64,000 bases of DNA from CALCCV01 sp964388665 (lineage in GTDB: Bacteria > Bdellovibrionota > Bdellovibrionia > Bdellovibrionales > Bdellovibrionaceae): contig CAYMBJ010000009.1 in NCBI GenBank assembly GCA_964388665.1, positions 1-64,000 of the forward strand. Direction: 5' to 3'. Shown piece after piece: positions 34,056 through 42,763 of this stretch. The notes beneath the pieces were generated by a model. The model made no database searches, was not told the origin of the DNA, and saw only the letters and a list, made by a program, of their open reading frames with translations. The stretch's first letter is position 1. Each line of letters opens with the position of its first letter. Position numbers and translations under genes: made by a program.

Positions 34056-35372
34056 CTATATGCTCATCAATATCAGATCGGGAGTTGCAGGTTTTTGCAA
34101 GACGAATTTTACAGTTGAGCGCAATTCGTCGGCCACCTTGTTCAAAAGCGCCTTGTCGTCTCCGTGCAAAGTAAAAACAATATCATTCTTCGCAATCTTG
34201 TGACCAATTTTGCAATGAAACTCGATTCCCGAGGTTGGCATAATGGTATCTGTAATCTTTTGTCGACCAGCTTTAATAAGTATACCCAGTAGGCCAATTT
34301 TTTTTGTGTCCATTTCGGCCACGAAACCCTCTTGGGTAGAGCGCACTTCAAGCTTAAAACGCGGCAATGGCAAAGTTTTTAAATTGCCATTTTGAGCTCG
34401 AATTAATTTTTCAAATTTTTCAATTGCTTTGCCGTTTGCAATTAAATCCTCCAAAACAGCTCGCGACTTTTTGACGGAGTCACTTTTCTTCGCCATAAAA
34501 TGCATGCGCGCCGCTAAATCCAGGGACAGCTCTCGCGTGTCAGCATAAAGATCAATACCAGAAGGAGTAAAGCCGTGTTCACCTTTAAGTATAGCCATGC
34601 ACTCCATCACTTCTAGCGAATTGCCCATAAATCTTCCCAGCGGCTGATTCATATTTGACAGCACAGCCTCGCAGGCTAAACCAAATCCTTTTGCGGTCTT
34701 AACCAATTCCTCACCCAAAACTTTGGCCTCAGCCAGTGTTTTCATAAATGCGCCGTTGCCCACTTTAACGTCCAAAACAAGTCCATTGATGTTTTCAGAA
34801 AGTTTTTTTGACAATATGCTCGCCACGATCAGCTGAACACTATCCACAGTTCCTGTGGCATCGCGAAGCTGATACATCTTTCGATCTGCCGGGCACATCT
34901 TTTCGGTCTGTTGCAAAAACACGGCATTATGAAAGCCCAGGTGTTCAACTAATTTTTCTGTGGTTTTCGGAAACTCAAAGCCAGGAATGCTCTGTAGCTT
35001 GTCAACGGTGCCTCCGGTGTGCCCCAGGCCACGGCCTGCAATGGTCGGCATGACCACTTCTGTGAGAGCCATCAAAGGTGCAATTATCAGCGTTGTCTTG
35101 TCACCAACGCCGCCAGTGCTGTGCTTATCAATCTTGAAGTGAGTGATTTGCTGAATGGGCAAACTCGGCCCTGAATCGCGCATCGCACGCGTCAATGCCA
35201 AGGTCTCCTGCCCGTCAAATCCCTGGATGCAAATGGCCATAAGCCAAGCGGACATCTGATAATCGGGAATCTCACCGCTCGTGAAGCGATTCACCATATA
35301 AAAGATCTCATCATCGGTGTTTTTTTGTTTTCGCTTTTTCTTTTGAATGATCTCTGTAGCTATAAATTCCAT
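34056..35372 (-). CDS. Thymidine/pyrimidine-nucleoside phosphorylase
   Basis: A 438-aa member of the glycosyltransferase-like nucleoside phosphorylase family (DeoA/Pdp). The phosphate-binding block KHSTGGVGDKTT lies at 83-94, followed by PTIAGRGLGHTGGTVDKL. The C-terminal domain has the family's alpha/beta hammerhead. It cleaves thymidine, deoxyuridine and probably uridine. Position between deoC and the purine phosphorylase gene supports nucleoside scavenging. DeoA and Pdp cannot be separated with confidence by eye. Its start is 45 bases past the deoC stop. Confidence 0.9.
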   Translation of the reverse strand: MEFIATEIIQKKKRKQKNTDDEIFYMVNRFTSGEIPDYQMSAWLMAICIQGFDGQETLALTRAMRDSGPSLPIQQITHFKIDKHSTGGVGDKTTLIIAPLMALTEVVMPTIAGRGLGHTGGTVDKLQSIPGFEFPKTTEKLVEHLGFHNAVFLQQTEKMCPADRKMYQLRDATGTVDSVQLIVASILSKKLSENINGLVLDVKVGNGAFMKTLAEAKVLGEELVKTAKGFGLACEAVLSNMNQPLGRFMGNSLEVMECMAILKGEHGFTPSGIDLYADTRELSLDLAARMHFMAKKSDSVKKSRAVLEDLIANGKAIEKFEKLIRAQNGNLKTLPLPRFKLEVRSTQEGFVAEMDTKKIGLLGILIKAGRQKITDTIMPTSGIEFHCKIGHKIAKNDIVFTLHGDDKALLNKVADELRSTVKFVLQKPATPDLILMSI

Positions 35373-35417
35373 ATGCAGCTAGCTTATGTCGGTAGCGAAG
35401 CTGTCTCAACCACTTTC

Positions 35418-36101
35418 TCAATAGCTAGCCGTGACCTGCTGACCAGCTATCAGCTGAGCGCCGCTGCTTGTACCCAATCGTGTCGCACCACTGGCTATCA
35501 ACTGGAGTGCAAACTCTCGAGTCCTGATACCGCCGCTTGCCTTTACTTGCATGGCTGGCAAAATTGATTGCCTCATCAGTTTTACGTCCTCTATTGTGGC
35601 ACCGCCACCTGAAAACCCTGTTGAGGTTTTTACGAAATCTGCGCCCGCAGAAGAGGCAATCTTGCATGCCAAAACCTTTTCCTCATCTGTGAGTAGAGAT
35701 GTTTCAATAATGACTTTTAAAATTTTGGCGCCAATGATCTTTTTTATTTCAGCAATTTCACTTTCGACAGCTTTGGTTTCGCGATCCTTAAGGAGGCCAA
35801 TCGCGATGACCATGTCCACCTCGTCAGCGCCGGCGCTCAATACCTCCTGGGCTTCGCGAATTTTAACTGCTCCCATTGTATATCCCAGAGGAAACCCAAC
35901 AACCGTGGCCAGCTGAACCTTTGAGCCCTCAAGCCACTTGCCACACTCGCCCACGCGATTGGGAGGCACACAGACGGCCATAAATTGATGCAGTTTTGCC
36001 TCGTCACAAAGCTTAGCAAAATCCTCTGACTGAGCATTGGGACGCAACAAAGTGTGATCGATAAATTGATTGATTTTCTGAGACGGTGAAACTTCTGCCA
36101 T
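35418..36101 (-). CDS. deoC: Deoxyribose-phosphate aldolase
   Basis: A 227-aa DeoC that cuts 2-deoxyribose 5-phosphate into acetaldehyde and glyceraldehyde 3-phosphate, sending DNA sugar into central metabolism. The Schiff-base lysine is Lys158 in DFVKTSTG; other active-site parts are VDMVI (about 95-99) and KASGGIRT near 190. Length and core match the family. It heads the deoC, thymidine phosphorylase, purine phosphorylase row. The row is consistent with growth on nucleosides released from DNA. Confidence 0.95.
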   Translation of the reverse strand: MAEVSPSQKINQFIDHTLLRPNAQSEDFAKLCDEAKLHQFMAVCVPPNRVGECGKWLEGSKVQLATVVGFPLGYTMGAVKIREAQEVLSAGADEVDMVIAIGLLKDRETKAVESEIAEIKKIIGAKILKVIIETSLLTDEEKVLACKIASSAGADFVKTSTGFSGGGATIEDVKLMRQSILPAMQVKASGGIRTREFALQLIASGATRLGTSSGAQLIAGQQVTASY

Positions 36102-36153
36102 GGGGGTGACATAGCCTATTCGGGAGAGGATGCAAAGAAATATCGAATAGCGG

Positions 36154-37203
36154 CTAGGCGGCGCTCTTGTCGGGATCTTTTCCTAAAAAGGTTTTTGCAT
36201 CTTGAGCGGAAACCTTTCCCGCTTTAACCAGACCTTCGAGATACTTTTCAAATAGCACCATACCATCCCTTGATCCAACTTGAATGGCCGATGGAATTTG
36301 GTGAATTTTGCCCTCGCGAATGAGATTGGAGATGGCTTTGGTGTTCTTCATAATCTCATAGGCTGCGACGCGTCCTTGACCGTCGGCACGAGTGAACAGC
36401 GACTGCGCCACAACGCCTCGCAAGCTTTCTGCCAACATCGCGCGAATTTGCTGCTGTTGCCCTGCCGGAAATACGTCAATGATACGATCGATGGTCTTTG
36501 AGGCGCTGTTTGTGTGTAGCGTTCCGAAGACCACATGTCCCGTCTCTGCGGCCGTGAGTGCCAAAGCGATAGTTTCTAAATCCCGCAACTCACCCACCAA
36601 CATGATGTCTGGATCTTCTCGAAGTGCCGCTTTGAGTGCATTTGCAAAAGTCTTGGTGTGAGAGCCGACTTCGCGCTGATTGACCAAGCTTTTTATGTTT
36701 TGGTGCACAAATTCGATCGGATCTTCGATAGTCAATATGTGCGTTTCTTCCTTCAAATTTATTTCATGAATCATGGCCGCAAGCGTTGTCGACTTTCCAG
36801 AACCGGTCGGTCCAGTTACCAATATAAGACCTCGATCACAATTGAGAAGGTCTATCACTGCCGGCGGCAAATTGAGTTCAGAGGCCGTTTTGATCTTCTC
36901 AGGAATCACCCTGAAAACACCGCCCAAACCTTTTCTTTGCATAAAAACATTGCAGCGAAAGCGACCGACGCCAGGCACGGTATAGGCACAATCCAACTCC
37001 CATTTTTCGACAAACGAGCGCTTTTGCTTTTCTGATAAAATTTCAAAAATCAGTCCCTGTATGTCTTGGCCATTGAATTCACGATAATTGAGAGGCTGCA
37101 TTTTTCCATGCAATCGCAAATAGGGGGGCGCACCTGCTGCCAAATGCAAATCCGAAGCGCCTTGCTCCACCATAATCTTAAAGAGTTCGTCGATCGTCGC
37201 CAT
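36154..37203 (-). CDS. pilT: Twitching motility ATPase PilT
   Basis: A 349-aa hexameric ATPase that retracts type IV pili from the cytoplasmic side. It begins MATIDELFKIMVEQGASDLHL, the usual PilT N-terminus, which decided the start; a GTG 20 codons further up gives a longer frame with no family match. Walker A is GPTGSGKS at about 131-138; the Asp box reads ALREDPDIMLVGE and the His box GTLHTNSA. Type IV pili serve motility and, in Bdellovibrio, prey entry. No other pil gene adjoins; the rng gene is divergent, 87 bases away. Confidence 0.95.
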   Translation of the reverse strand: MATIDELFKIMVEQGASDLHLAAGAPPYLRLHGKMQPLNYREFNGQDIQGLIFEILSEKQKRSFVEKWELDCAYTVPGVGRFRCNVFMQRKGLGGVFRVIPEKIKTASELNLPPAVIDLLNCDRGLILVTGPTGSGKSTTLAAMIHEINLKEETHILTIEDPIEFVHQNIKSLVNQREVGSHTKTFANALKAALREDPDIMLVGELRDLETIALALTAAETGHVVFGTLHTNSASKTIDRIIDVFPAGQQQQIRAMLAESLRGVVAQSLFTRADGQGRVAAYEIMKNTKAISNLIREGKIHQIPSAIQVGSRDGMVLFEKYLEGLVKAGKVSAQDAKTFLGKDPDKSAA

Positions 37204-37290
37204 CTCTTCCATCGCTTCGGCATAAACGGTCAAAACATAAATTTCTTTTTCCCCTTTGGACACACCACAAAAGTCCTGGTAGTAGAGAAT

Positions 37291-38820
37291 ATGGCCGCAG
37301 AAATCTTGATCAACGTACGCCCCCTAGAAACGCGAGTTGCCTATGTTCAGGCAGGGGTCTTGACTGATCTAAAAATCGAGAGAAAAAGTTCACCCACCCT
37401 GGTGGGTAGCATCCATAGAGGCACCGTCATGCGCGTTCTGCCCGGAATGCAAGCCGCCTTCGTGGATATTGGTCTAGATAAGGCCGCTTTTTTGTACGTA
37501 GGCGACATCCGCGATGATCTGGACTCAGAATCCTTCTTGTTCCAAGAAGCGGAGCGCGAAGGGCCTCTCGAACTGGTGAGCCCTGAAGACGAAAAAGCTC
37601 GAACCGCCACGCCTAAAACACCCATTCAAGATCTGCTCAAAGAAGGGCAAAGTCTTATCGTTCAGGTGGCCAAAGATCCTCTCGGAACTAAGGGCGCGCG
37701 CATCACCACCCACCTCTCTCTGCCTGGGCGATTTGTGGTTTATCTGCCGACAATTCGCCACCTTGGAATCTCACGCAGAATCGAAGCCGAAGCTGAGCGC
37801 GATCGGCTCAAAAGTTTGGTAACCAAGCTCTCTCCTGCGGGAGGAGTCATTGTAAGAACGGCGGGCGAGGGCGCCACTGAAGAGCAATTGAAAACAGACA
37901 TTGAGTATTTGGATCGTCTCGCCAAAGAGGTGATCAAAAACTTCGAAAAGCGAAAATCCGTCGGTCTGGTTCATCAAGAGCTCGATGTTGAGTTGCGCGC
38001 CTTGCGTGATCTTATGAATGAAGATGTGACCGCTGTTTGGGTGGATGACCTAGAGGTTCACCGCAAGGTGAGCCGCTTTGTTTCGCAACTCATGCCCAAG
38101 TACAAGCAGAACATCATCTTTTATGATCAGACCAAACCGCTGTTTGATCTCTATGACATTGATCTCGAAATATCGCGATCACTCGATAGAAAGATCTGGC
38201 TCAAGTCGGGTGGCTACATCGTGATTGATGAGGCTGAAGCCCTCGTGGTTGTTGACGTAAATACAGGCCGCTTTGTGGGGAAGCGTGATTTAGAAGACAC
38301 GATTCTAAAAACAAACCTTGAGGCCGTGCGCGAAATTGCCCATCAGCTGCGCATTCGCAATTGTGGCGGCATCATCATTATCGACTTTATCGATATGGAA
38401 AAAGAACTCCATCGTGAAAAGGTCATGGAAGCCTTGCAAGAAGAACTGAGCAAGGATCGTGCAAAAACTTCAGTGATGGGAATGTCAGATCTGGGTTTGG
38501 TAGAAATGACTCGCAAGCGAATCCGCCCCAGCTTGCTCAAGACGCTCTGTGAACCTTGTTCATATTGCGACGGAAAAGGCTACATTAAGCGTAAGTCCAC
38601 CATCGCCAATGAGATCTTTCGCTCTCTCGAGCGCGAGGTGCAAAAGATCACATCTTCCAAATCCGACGTTGAGGTCCACTGCCATCCACAAATGGTTGAT
38701 TTTCTTTATGAAACTGAAGGCGAAACCCTCGAGCGCCTTGAGAATATTCTTGGCAGCAGCGTGACTTTTAAGGCCGAGGCGACTTACCATACCGAGCAAT
38801 ACGAGATTTTCCACGTCTAG
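37291..38820 (+). CDS. rng: Ribonuclease G/E-type endoribonuclease
   Basis: A 509-aa RNase G-like enzyme that processes rRNA and degrades mRNA. It has the N-terminal S1 domain (about 38-125, with an acidic insert), the catalytic DNase I-like domain containing VVDVNTGRFVGKRDLEDT and the zinc-link pair CEPCSYCDGKGY (about 415). The long scaffold tail of RNase E is missing, hence RNase G class. The start is the ATG before AAEILINVRPLETRVAYV; a longer frame runs backward into pilT. It precedes rplU by 182 bases. Confidence 0.93.
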   Translation: MAAEILINVRPLETRVAYVQAGVLTDLKIERKSSPTLVGSIHRGTVMRVLPGMQAAFVDIGLDKAAFLYVGDIRDDLDSESFLFQEAEREGPLELVSPEDEKARTATPKTPIQDLLKEGQSLIVQVAKDPLGTKGARITTHLSLPGRFVVYLPTIRHLGISRRIEAEAERDRLKSLVTKLSPAGGVIVRTAGEGATEEQLKTDIEYLDRLAKEVIKNFEKRKSVGLVHQELDVELRALRDLMNEDVTAVWVDDLEVHRKVSRFVSQLMPKYKQNIIFYDQTKPLFDLYDIDLEISRSLDRKIWLKSGGYIVIDEAEALVVVDVNTGRFVGKRDLEDTILKTNLEAVREIAHQLRIRNCGGIIIIDFIDMEKELHREKVMEALQEELSKDRAKTSVMGMSDLGLVEMTRKRIRPSLLKTLCEPCSYCDGKGYIKRKSTIANEIFRSLEREVQKITSSKSDVEVHCHPQMVDFLYETEGETLERLENILGSSVTFKAEATYHTEQYEIFHV

Positions 38821-39002
38821 TGGCTCTGAGGCGAGCTTCTGGCACTTCGTAGACGACGACACAGTCGCAGCCAACAAGGGTCTCTACCTGAATCGAAATG
38901 GGGATAATGCATTGTTTAAATGGGGCCGGGGTCACCGTAAGTATTGACAATATGTGAAGCAAAGTGGCAAAAACGCACACTCAGTTAGAGCGGGAGGCAA
39001 AC

Positions 39003-39581
39003 ATGTACGCCGTAATTAAGACCGGTGGTAAGCAGTATCGAGTTTCTTTGGGTGACGTAATTCAAGTTGAAAAGCTAAATGCTGAACTTGGGTCTGAAGT
39101 CACAATTCAGGACGTATTATTGATTGGCGGAGAAACTCCCGTTATTGGCTCACCCCTGGTGGCCAATGCTAAAGTGGCATTTGTTGTTACTAAGCAAGCA
39201 AAAACACGCAAGATGATCGTCTTCAAAAAGAAGCGTCGACAATCTTATCGAAAATTCAAAACACATCGTCAGCCATTTACTGAGCTGTTTGTGACCGCAA
39301 TTCACACTCCCGACGGCAAAGTTGCGAAGGCAACCACTGAGCCGAATGTAGTAGATGTGGCAAAAATGCGTTCTGAGCGTTTAGAAGAGCGAACACGCGC
39401 AAAACGACGGGCAGAGGGAACTCTTAAAACTAAGGGTTCTGACAGCGCATCAAGTGGTGAGGGATCTGCTTCAACGACTAAGAAAGCCGCGAAGAAGAAA
39501 ACTGCCAAAAAAGCAGCAAAAAAGGTTGCCAAAAAGGCGACTAAGAAAAAAACTGCTAAGAAAGTAACTAAGAAAAAGTAA
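39003..39581 (+). CDS. rplU: Ribosomal protein bL21 with long Lys/Ala-rich tail
   Basis: A 192-aa protein. Residues 1-103 are an ordinary bL21 (MYAVIKTGGKQYRV start, KKRRRQSYRKFKTHRQ-like rRNA contact region near 75-95). Standard L21 ends here. An extra tail of about 90 residues follows: an Arg/Glu-rich part, a Ser/Gly-rich linker, and a run of KKAAKK/TAKKA units like the C-terminus of histone H1. The start has GGGAGG. The tail has the same reading frame and no breaks, so it is probably expressed; it may bind rRNA or DNA. It is followed by rpmA. Confidence 0.93.
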   Translation: MYAVIKTGGKQYRVSLGDVIQVEKLNAELGSEVTIQDVLLIGGETPVIGSPLVANAKVAFVVTKQAKTRKMIVFKKKRRQSYRKFKTHRQPFTELFVTAIHTPDGKVAKATTEPNVVDVAKMRSERLEERTRAKRRAEGTLKTKGSDSASSGEGSASTTKKAAKKKTAKKAAKKVAKKATKKKTAKKVTKKK

Positions 39582-39593
39582 TTCTCAGGAAAA

Positions 39594-39622
39594 CTCTAAG
39601 GAAGATTCTCAGAAACTTAGAG
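39594..39622 (+). other. Hairpin between rplU and rpmA
   Basis: CTCTAAG (39594-39600) and CTTAGAG (39616-39622) are perfect 7-bp inverted arms separated by 15 bases. No T-run follows, so it is not an ordinary terminator; it could affect mRNA processing or stability between the two ribosomal genes. Confidence 0.35.
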
Positions 39623-39658
39623 ACTGTTAACACAGAGACTGCAAATAGGAGTTAAGTC

Positions 39659-39925
39659 ATGGCATCGAAAAAAGCTGGTGGTAGTACAAAGAACGGACGG
39701 GACTCACAGAGTAAGCGACTTGGTGTAAAGCGATTTGGTGGTGAGCTTGTTAAGCCGGGCACAATTATTGTGCGTCAGCGAGGCACTCAGTTTCATGTTG
39801 GCAACAACGTTAAAATGGGCCGCGACCACACAATTTTTTCTGTGATTGATGGGTTGGTCACTTTTGAGCGATACAGCAAAGACCGATTCAAGATCAGCGT
39901 TTACCCGAAAGCAGTGGCGAGCTAG
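39659..39925 (+). CDS. rpmA: Ribosomal protein bL27
   Basis: An 88-aa bL27. It opens MASKKAGGSTKNGRDSQSKR, whose N-terminal arm reaches towards the peptidyl-transferase centre, and continues with RLGVKRFGGELVKPGTIIVRQRG as in the family. Length and sequence are ordinary. AGGAG lies 7 bases ahead of the ATG. It follows rplU by 77 bases, the common pairing, and is followed by a terminator, so obgE has its own promoter or receives read-through. Confidence 0.97.
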   Translation: MASKKAGGSTKNGRDSQSKRLGVKRFGGELVKPGTIIVRQRGTQFHVGNNVKMGRDHTIFSVIDGLVTFERYSKDRFKISVYPKAVAS

Positions 39926-40048
39926 AGCCAGTTGTTCAGTCCTGTTGGGGGCTATGGATGCATCCCAACCGGTCTTCTGGGGCGCATAGCCGAGTGAAAT
40001 ACTGTGAACTACCGGGGAAATTCAGAAAAAAATACAAATTTCGTAATC

Positions 40049-40082
40049 AAAAAAAGAGCGGCTTTGACTGCTCTTTTTTTTT
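40049..40082 (+). terminator. Rho-independent terminator after rpmA
   Basis: AAAAAGAGC (40051-40059), a 10-base loop and GCTCTTTTT form a stem of about nine base pairs, followed by a run of T residues up to 40082. It lies between rpmA and obgE. Confidence 0.8.
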
Positions 40083-40136
40083 CAGTAGATTCGTTCCTGA
40101 ACTCAAGCCACATTTATCCCCGCCAAGAAGTAGGTT

Positions 40137-41165
40137 ATGTCGAGATTTATAGATGAAATTCAAATTTATGTTGCCTCTGGCAAAGGTGGACCAGGCAGTG
40201 TTAGCTTTCGCCGCGAATCCATGCTCCCGCGTGGAGGACCTGATGGGGGCGATGGCGGCAAGGGTGGCGATCTTATTTTTCAAGTGAATGAAAATTTAGT
40301 TTCCTTAGTAGATTACAAGCCTCTTAAAAAATACATGGCCGAAAATGGCGCCGCGGGTGCGGGGGCCAATTGCTCCGGAAAAGACGGCGAGGACCGAGTG
40401 CTCGACGTACCCCCAGGTACTCTCGTTAAAAACGAAGAGGGCGAGCTGATTTGGGATTCCGCTTTGAGCCGCCAATATACTTTTCTAAAAGGCGGTCGCG
40501 GTGGCAAGGGCAATCACTTTTTTAGAACCAGTGTCAATCAGGCGCCGGAGCATGCTCAACCCGGAGAAGAGGGAGAGGGTCTTAGCGTCAAATTGATATT
40601 GAAATCGATAGCGGACGTGGGCATTATTGGCTTTCCCAATGTTGGCAAATCAACCTTGATTTCACGAATCTCCGCAGCACGTCCCAAAATTGCGGACTAT
40701 CCATTCACGACTCTCACGCCAAATTTGGGAGTGGTGAAGCTAGATGTTGATCGCCAGTTTGTGGTGGCTGATATTCCCGGTCTCATCAAGGGCGCATCGA
40801 CAGGTATTGGCTTGGGCATTCAATTTCTTAGGCATATAGAGCGCACCAAGGTATTTGTGCATATCATTGACGTATCGGGCTTTACGGGCCGAGATCCCGT
40901 TCAGGACTTTGTCGATATCAACGATGAGTTGCTCAATTATGACAAGGATCAAAACCGACTTAGCGAATTAGGACTTTTAGCTGATCGTCCTCAAATTGTG
41001 GTGCTCAATAAAATCGACACTATCGATAGTGAAGAGTTGGCGCGAGTGAAGAGTCTGTTTACGAAACAAGTTTCATTTCCAATTTACGAAATTTCTGCCG
41101 TTACCGGAAAAAATATCAAAGAACTGGTGGATGCGATCGCTAGCATTCTCAGGAAGGATCAATAA
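40137..41165 (+). CDS. obgE: GTPase Obg/CgtA
   Basis: A 342-aa GTPase needed for late 50S ribosome assembly. The N-terminal glycine-rich Obg fold (residues 1-158, with GGPDGGDGGKGG) is followed by the G domain: G1 GFPNVGKS (165-172), G3 DIPG and G4 NKID. The C-terminal OCT domain of longer relatives is absent. It follows rpmA and precedes the nadD-rsfS gene by two bases, as in many proteobacteria. Confidence 0.96.
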   Translation: MSRFIDEIQIYVASGKGGPGSVSFRRESMLPRGGPDGGDGGKGGDLIFQVNENLVSLVDYKPLKKYMAENGAAGAGANCSGKDGEDRVLDVPPGTLVKNEEGELIWDSALSRQYTFLKGGRGGKGNHFFRTSVNQAPEHAQPGEEGEGLSVKLILKSIADVGIIGFPNVGKSTLISRISAARPKIADYPFTTLTPNLGVVKLDVDRQFVVADIPGLIKGASTGIGLGIQFLRHIERTKVFVHIIDVSGFTGRDPVQDFVDINDELLNYDKDQNRLSELGLLADRPQIVVLNKIDTIDSEELARVKSLFTKQVSFPIYEISAVTGKNIKELVDAIASILRKDQ

Positions 41166-41167
41166 TA

Positions 41168-42181
41168 GTGAAAATAGGAATATTTGGAGGCAGTTTTAAT
41201 CCGCCTCATAATGGGCACATTGCTTTGGCTCAATCGATCCAGAAAAAGCTCGGCCTCGAGAAAGTGTACATTGTGCCTTCCAATCAAAGCCCACTCAAAG
41301 AGATTACCGATTCACCTTCTGGCGCCGATCGCTTGGCCATGACTGAGCTGGCCTTTTCAACTTACGGCGAAAAGTTTGTGGTCGATGGGCGCGAAATCGA
41401 GCGCGGCAAGAAAAGTTTTACGCTAGACACTCTAAAGTCCTTTCAAACACAAATGCCCGATGATGAGTTTTTTTTGATCTTGGGTGAAGACCAGTTTGAA
41501 TCTTTTGATCAATGGCGGGACCCAAAAGGTTTACTCAAGTTGGCAGATGTTGTCGTGGCCTCGCGCCCTGGACACCACTTCCCATCGAGTCTTGAGGAGA
41601 TGCCTCAGTCTGTCCAAGAAAGTGCTGAGTCTTTTGAGTTCAACAAAGTTCATTTGAAATCTGGCAATACCATTCAGTTTGTGACCATTCCCGAAGTGGC
41701 CATTTCGTCGTCAGAGCTTCGCAAAAAATTACGCACTGGCCAACCTGTAGAAAAGTATCTGCCTCTGAATGTCGAAAATTACATTCGCGACCGCAAGCTA
41801 TACAGAAATCTTTCAGAAAAGATCAAGGATTATGGAGAATTTACTGCAAAGTGCGCGCAGATTCTAGATGATAAGAAGGCCATCAACATCAAAGCCCTTG
41901 ATCTCACACAGCTGTCGGCGCCCTTTGAGTATGTGATCATCACCTCAGGTACAAGTACCAAACAGGCCAGCGCGATGGCTCAAAGCCTTGTTCAGGAGAT
42001 CAAGCAAGAATATGGGGTTTACCCACAGGGTGTTGAGGGGATGTCTGAAGGCAGATGGGTCGCCATAGACTATGGTTCACTGGCTGTTCATGTGTTCTAT
42101 GACTACGTCCGCCAAGAGTACAATTTGGAAGAAATCTGGAAATCCTCTCCTAGCTTAAACTGGAGCCCCAGCAAAAAATGA
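41168..42181 (+). CDS. Fusion of NadD and ribosomal silencing factor RsfS
   Basis: A 337-aa protein with two functions. Residues 1-210 are nicotinate-nucleotide adenylyltransferase NadD (GGSFNPPHNGH nucleotide-binding motif at 7-17, late SSSELRKKL motif), which makes deamido-NAD. Residues from about 214 to 325 match RsfS (formerly RsfA/YbeB), which binds uL14 and blocks subunit joining, with DYVIITSGTS-like and GVEGMSEGRWVAIDYG motifs. The two are usually separate adjacent genes. Start is GTG, two bases after obgE. It overlaps rlmH by four bases (ATGA). Confidence 0.92.
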   Translation: MKIGIFGGSFNPPHNGHIALAQSIQKKLGLEKVYIVPSNQSPLKEITDSPSGADRLAMTELAFSTYGEKFVVDGREIERGKKSFTLDTLKSFQTQMPDDEFFLILGEDQFESFDQWRDPKGLLKLADVVVASRPGHHFPSSLEEMPQSVQESAESFEFNKVHLKSGNTIQFVTIPEVAISSSELRKKLRTGQPVEKYLPLNVENYIRDRKLYRNLSEKIKDYGEFTAKCAQILDDKKAINIKALDLTQLSAPFEYVIITSGTSTKQASAMAQSLVQEIKQEYGVYPQGVEGMSEGRWVAIDYGSLAVHVFYDYVRQEYNLEEIWKSSPSLNWSPSKK

Positions 42182-42651
42182 AATTGGTGTTGCTCTCGCT
42201 ACGCGGCCAAAGTGAAAGCTGGGTGGTCGCCGGCGAAAATACCTACTCCGAAAAGATTCAGCGCTTTGTTGAATTTGAAGATCGCATTTTGAAGTCTCCT
42301 AAGATAGAGCGAGCCAACCAGAAATCAAAAATAGAGCAAGAGTCCGCATTGCTCAAGAAGCAGATTCCCTTTGGCAAATGTCATTTGGTTATCTTGGACG
42401 AAAAGGGCAAAAGTTTTGACAGCCTTGGCTTTGCTTCGGTGATCAAGGATTGGCAACTTCGTGGTCATAAGGAAGTTTATCTGGTGATGGGTGGCGCCTA
42501 TGGTCTTTCGGACGAAATCAAGTCCCAAGCACAGCAATGTCTGAGTTTATCGACACTCACGATGAATCACTGGGTCGCAAAGATAATGGTCATGGAGCAG
42601 ATTTACCGCAGCTTTACCATTATCAATGGCCTTCCTTATCACAACGAGTAA
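42178..42651 (+). CDS. rlmH: 23S rRNA pseudouridine-1915 methyltransferase RlmH
   Basis: A 157-aa SPOUT-family methyltransferase that methylates pseudouridine 1915 in helix 69 of 23S rRNA. It shows the knot-forming GGAYGLSDEI and the C-terminus LSLSTLTMNHWVAKIMVMEQ followed by a conserved NGLPYHNE end. Length is standard (155 aa). Its ATG overlaps the stop of nadD-rsfS (ATGA), so translation is coupled. It takes part in a run of genes for ribosome maturation: obgE, rsfS and rlmH. Confidence 0.96.
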   Translation: MKLVLLSLRGQSESWVVAGENTYSEKIQRFVEFEDRILKSPKIERANQKSKIEQESALLKKQIPFGKCHLVILDEKGKSFDSLGFASVIKDWQLRGHKEVYLVMGGAYGLSDEIKSQAQQCLSLSTLTMNHWVAKIMVMEQIYRSFTIINGLPYHNE

Positions 42652-42763
42652 TCCTGAATGGTATTGGCAATATGAGATGGTCCGTAGTTGGTCAGGATGG
42701 TTTCTCGCTGAATAGGGATTTGCGCCAGAGTCAGTTGCAAAGAGATTGCATTCAGTTGGGCTC

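Noticed and set aside
37066..37290. Extended N-terminus of the RNase G gene
   Set aside because: The extra 75 codons run backward into pilT and match no RNase G sequence; the ATG at 37291 gives the family N-terminus.
38944..38972. TTGACA upstream of rplU
   Set aside because: A perfect -35 box is present but no -10 box lies at 16-18 bases, so I do not call a promoter.
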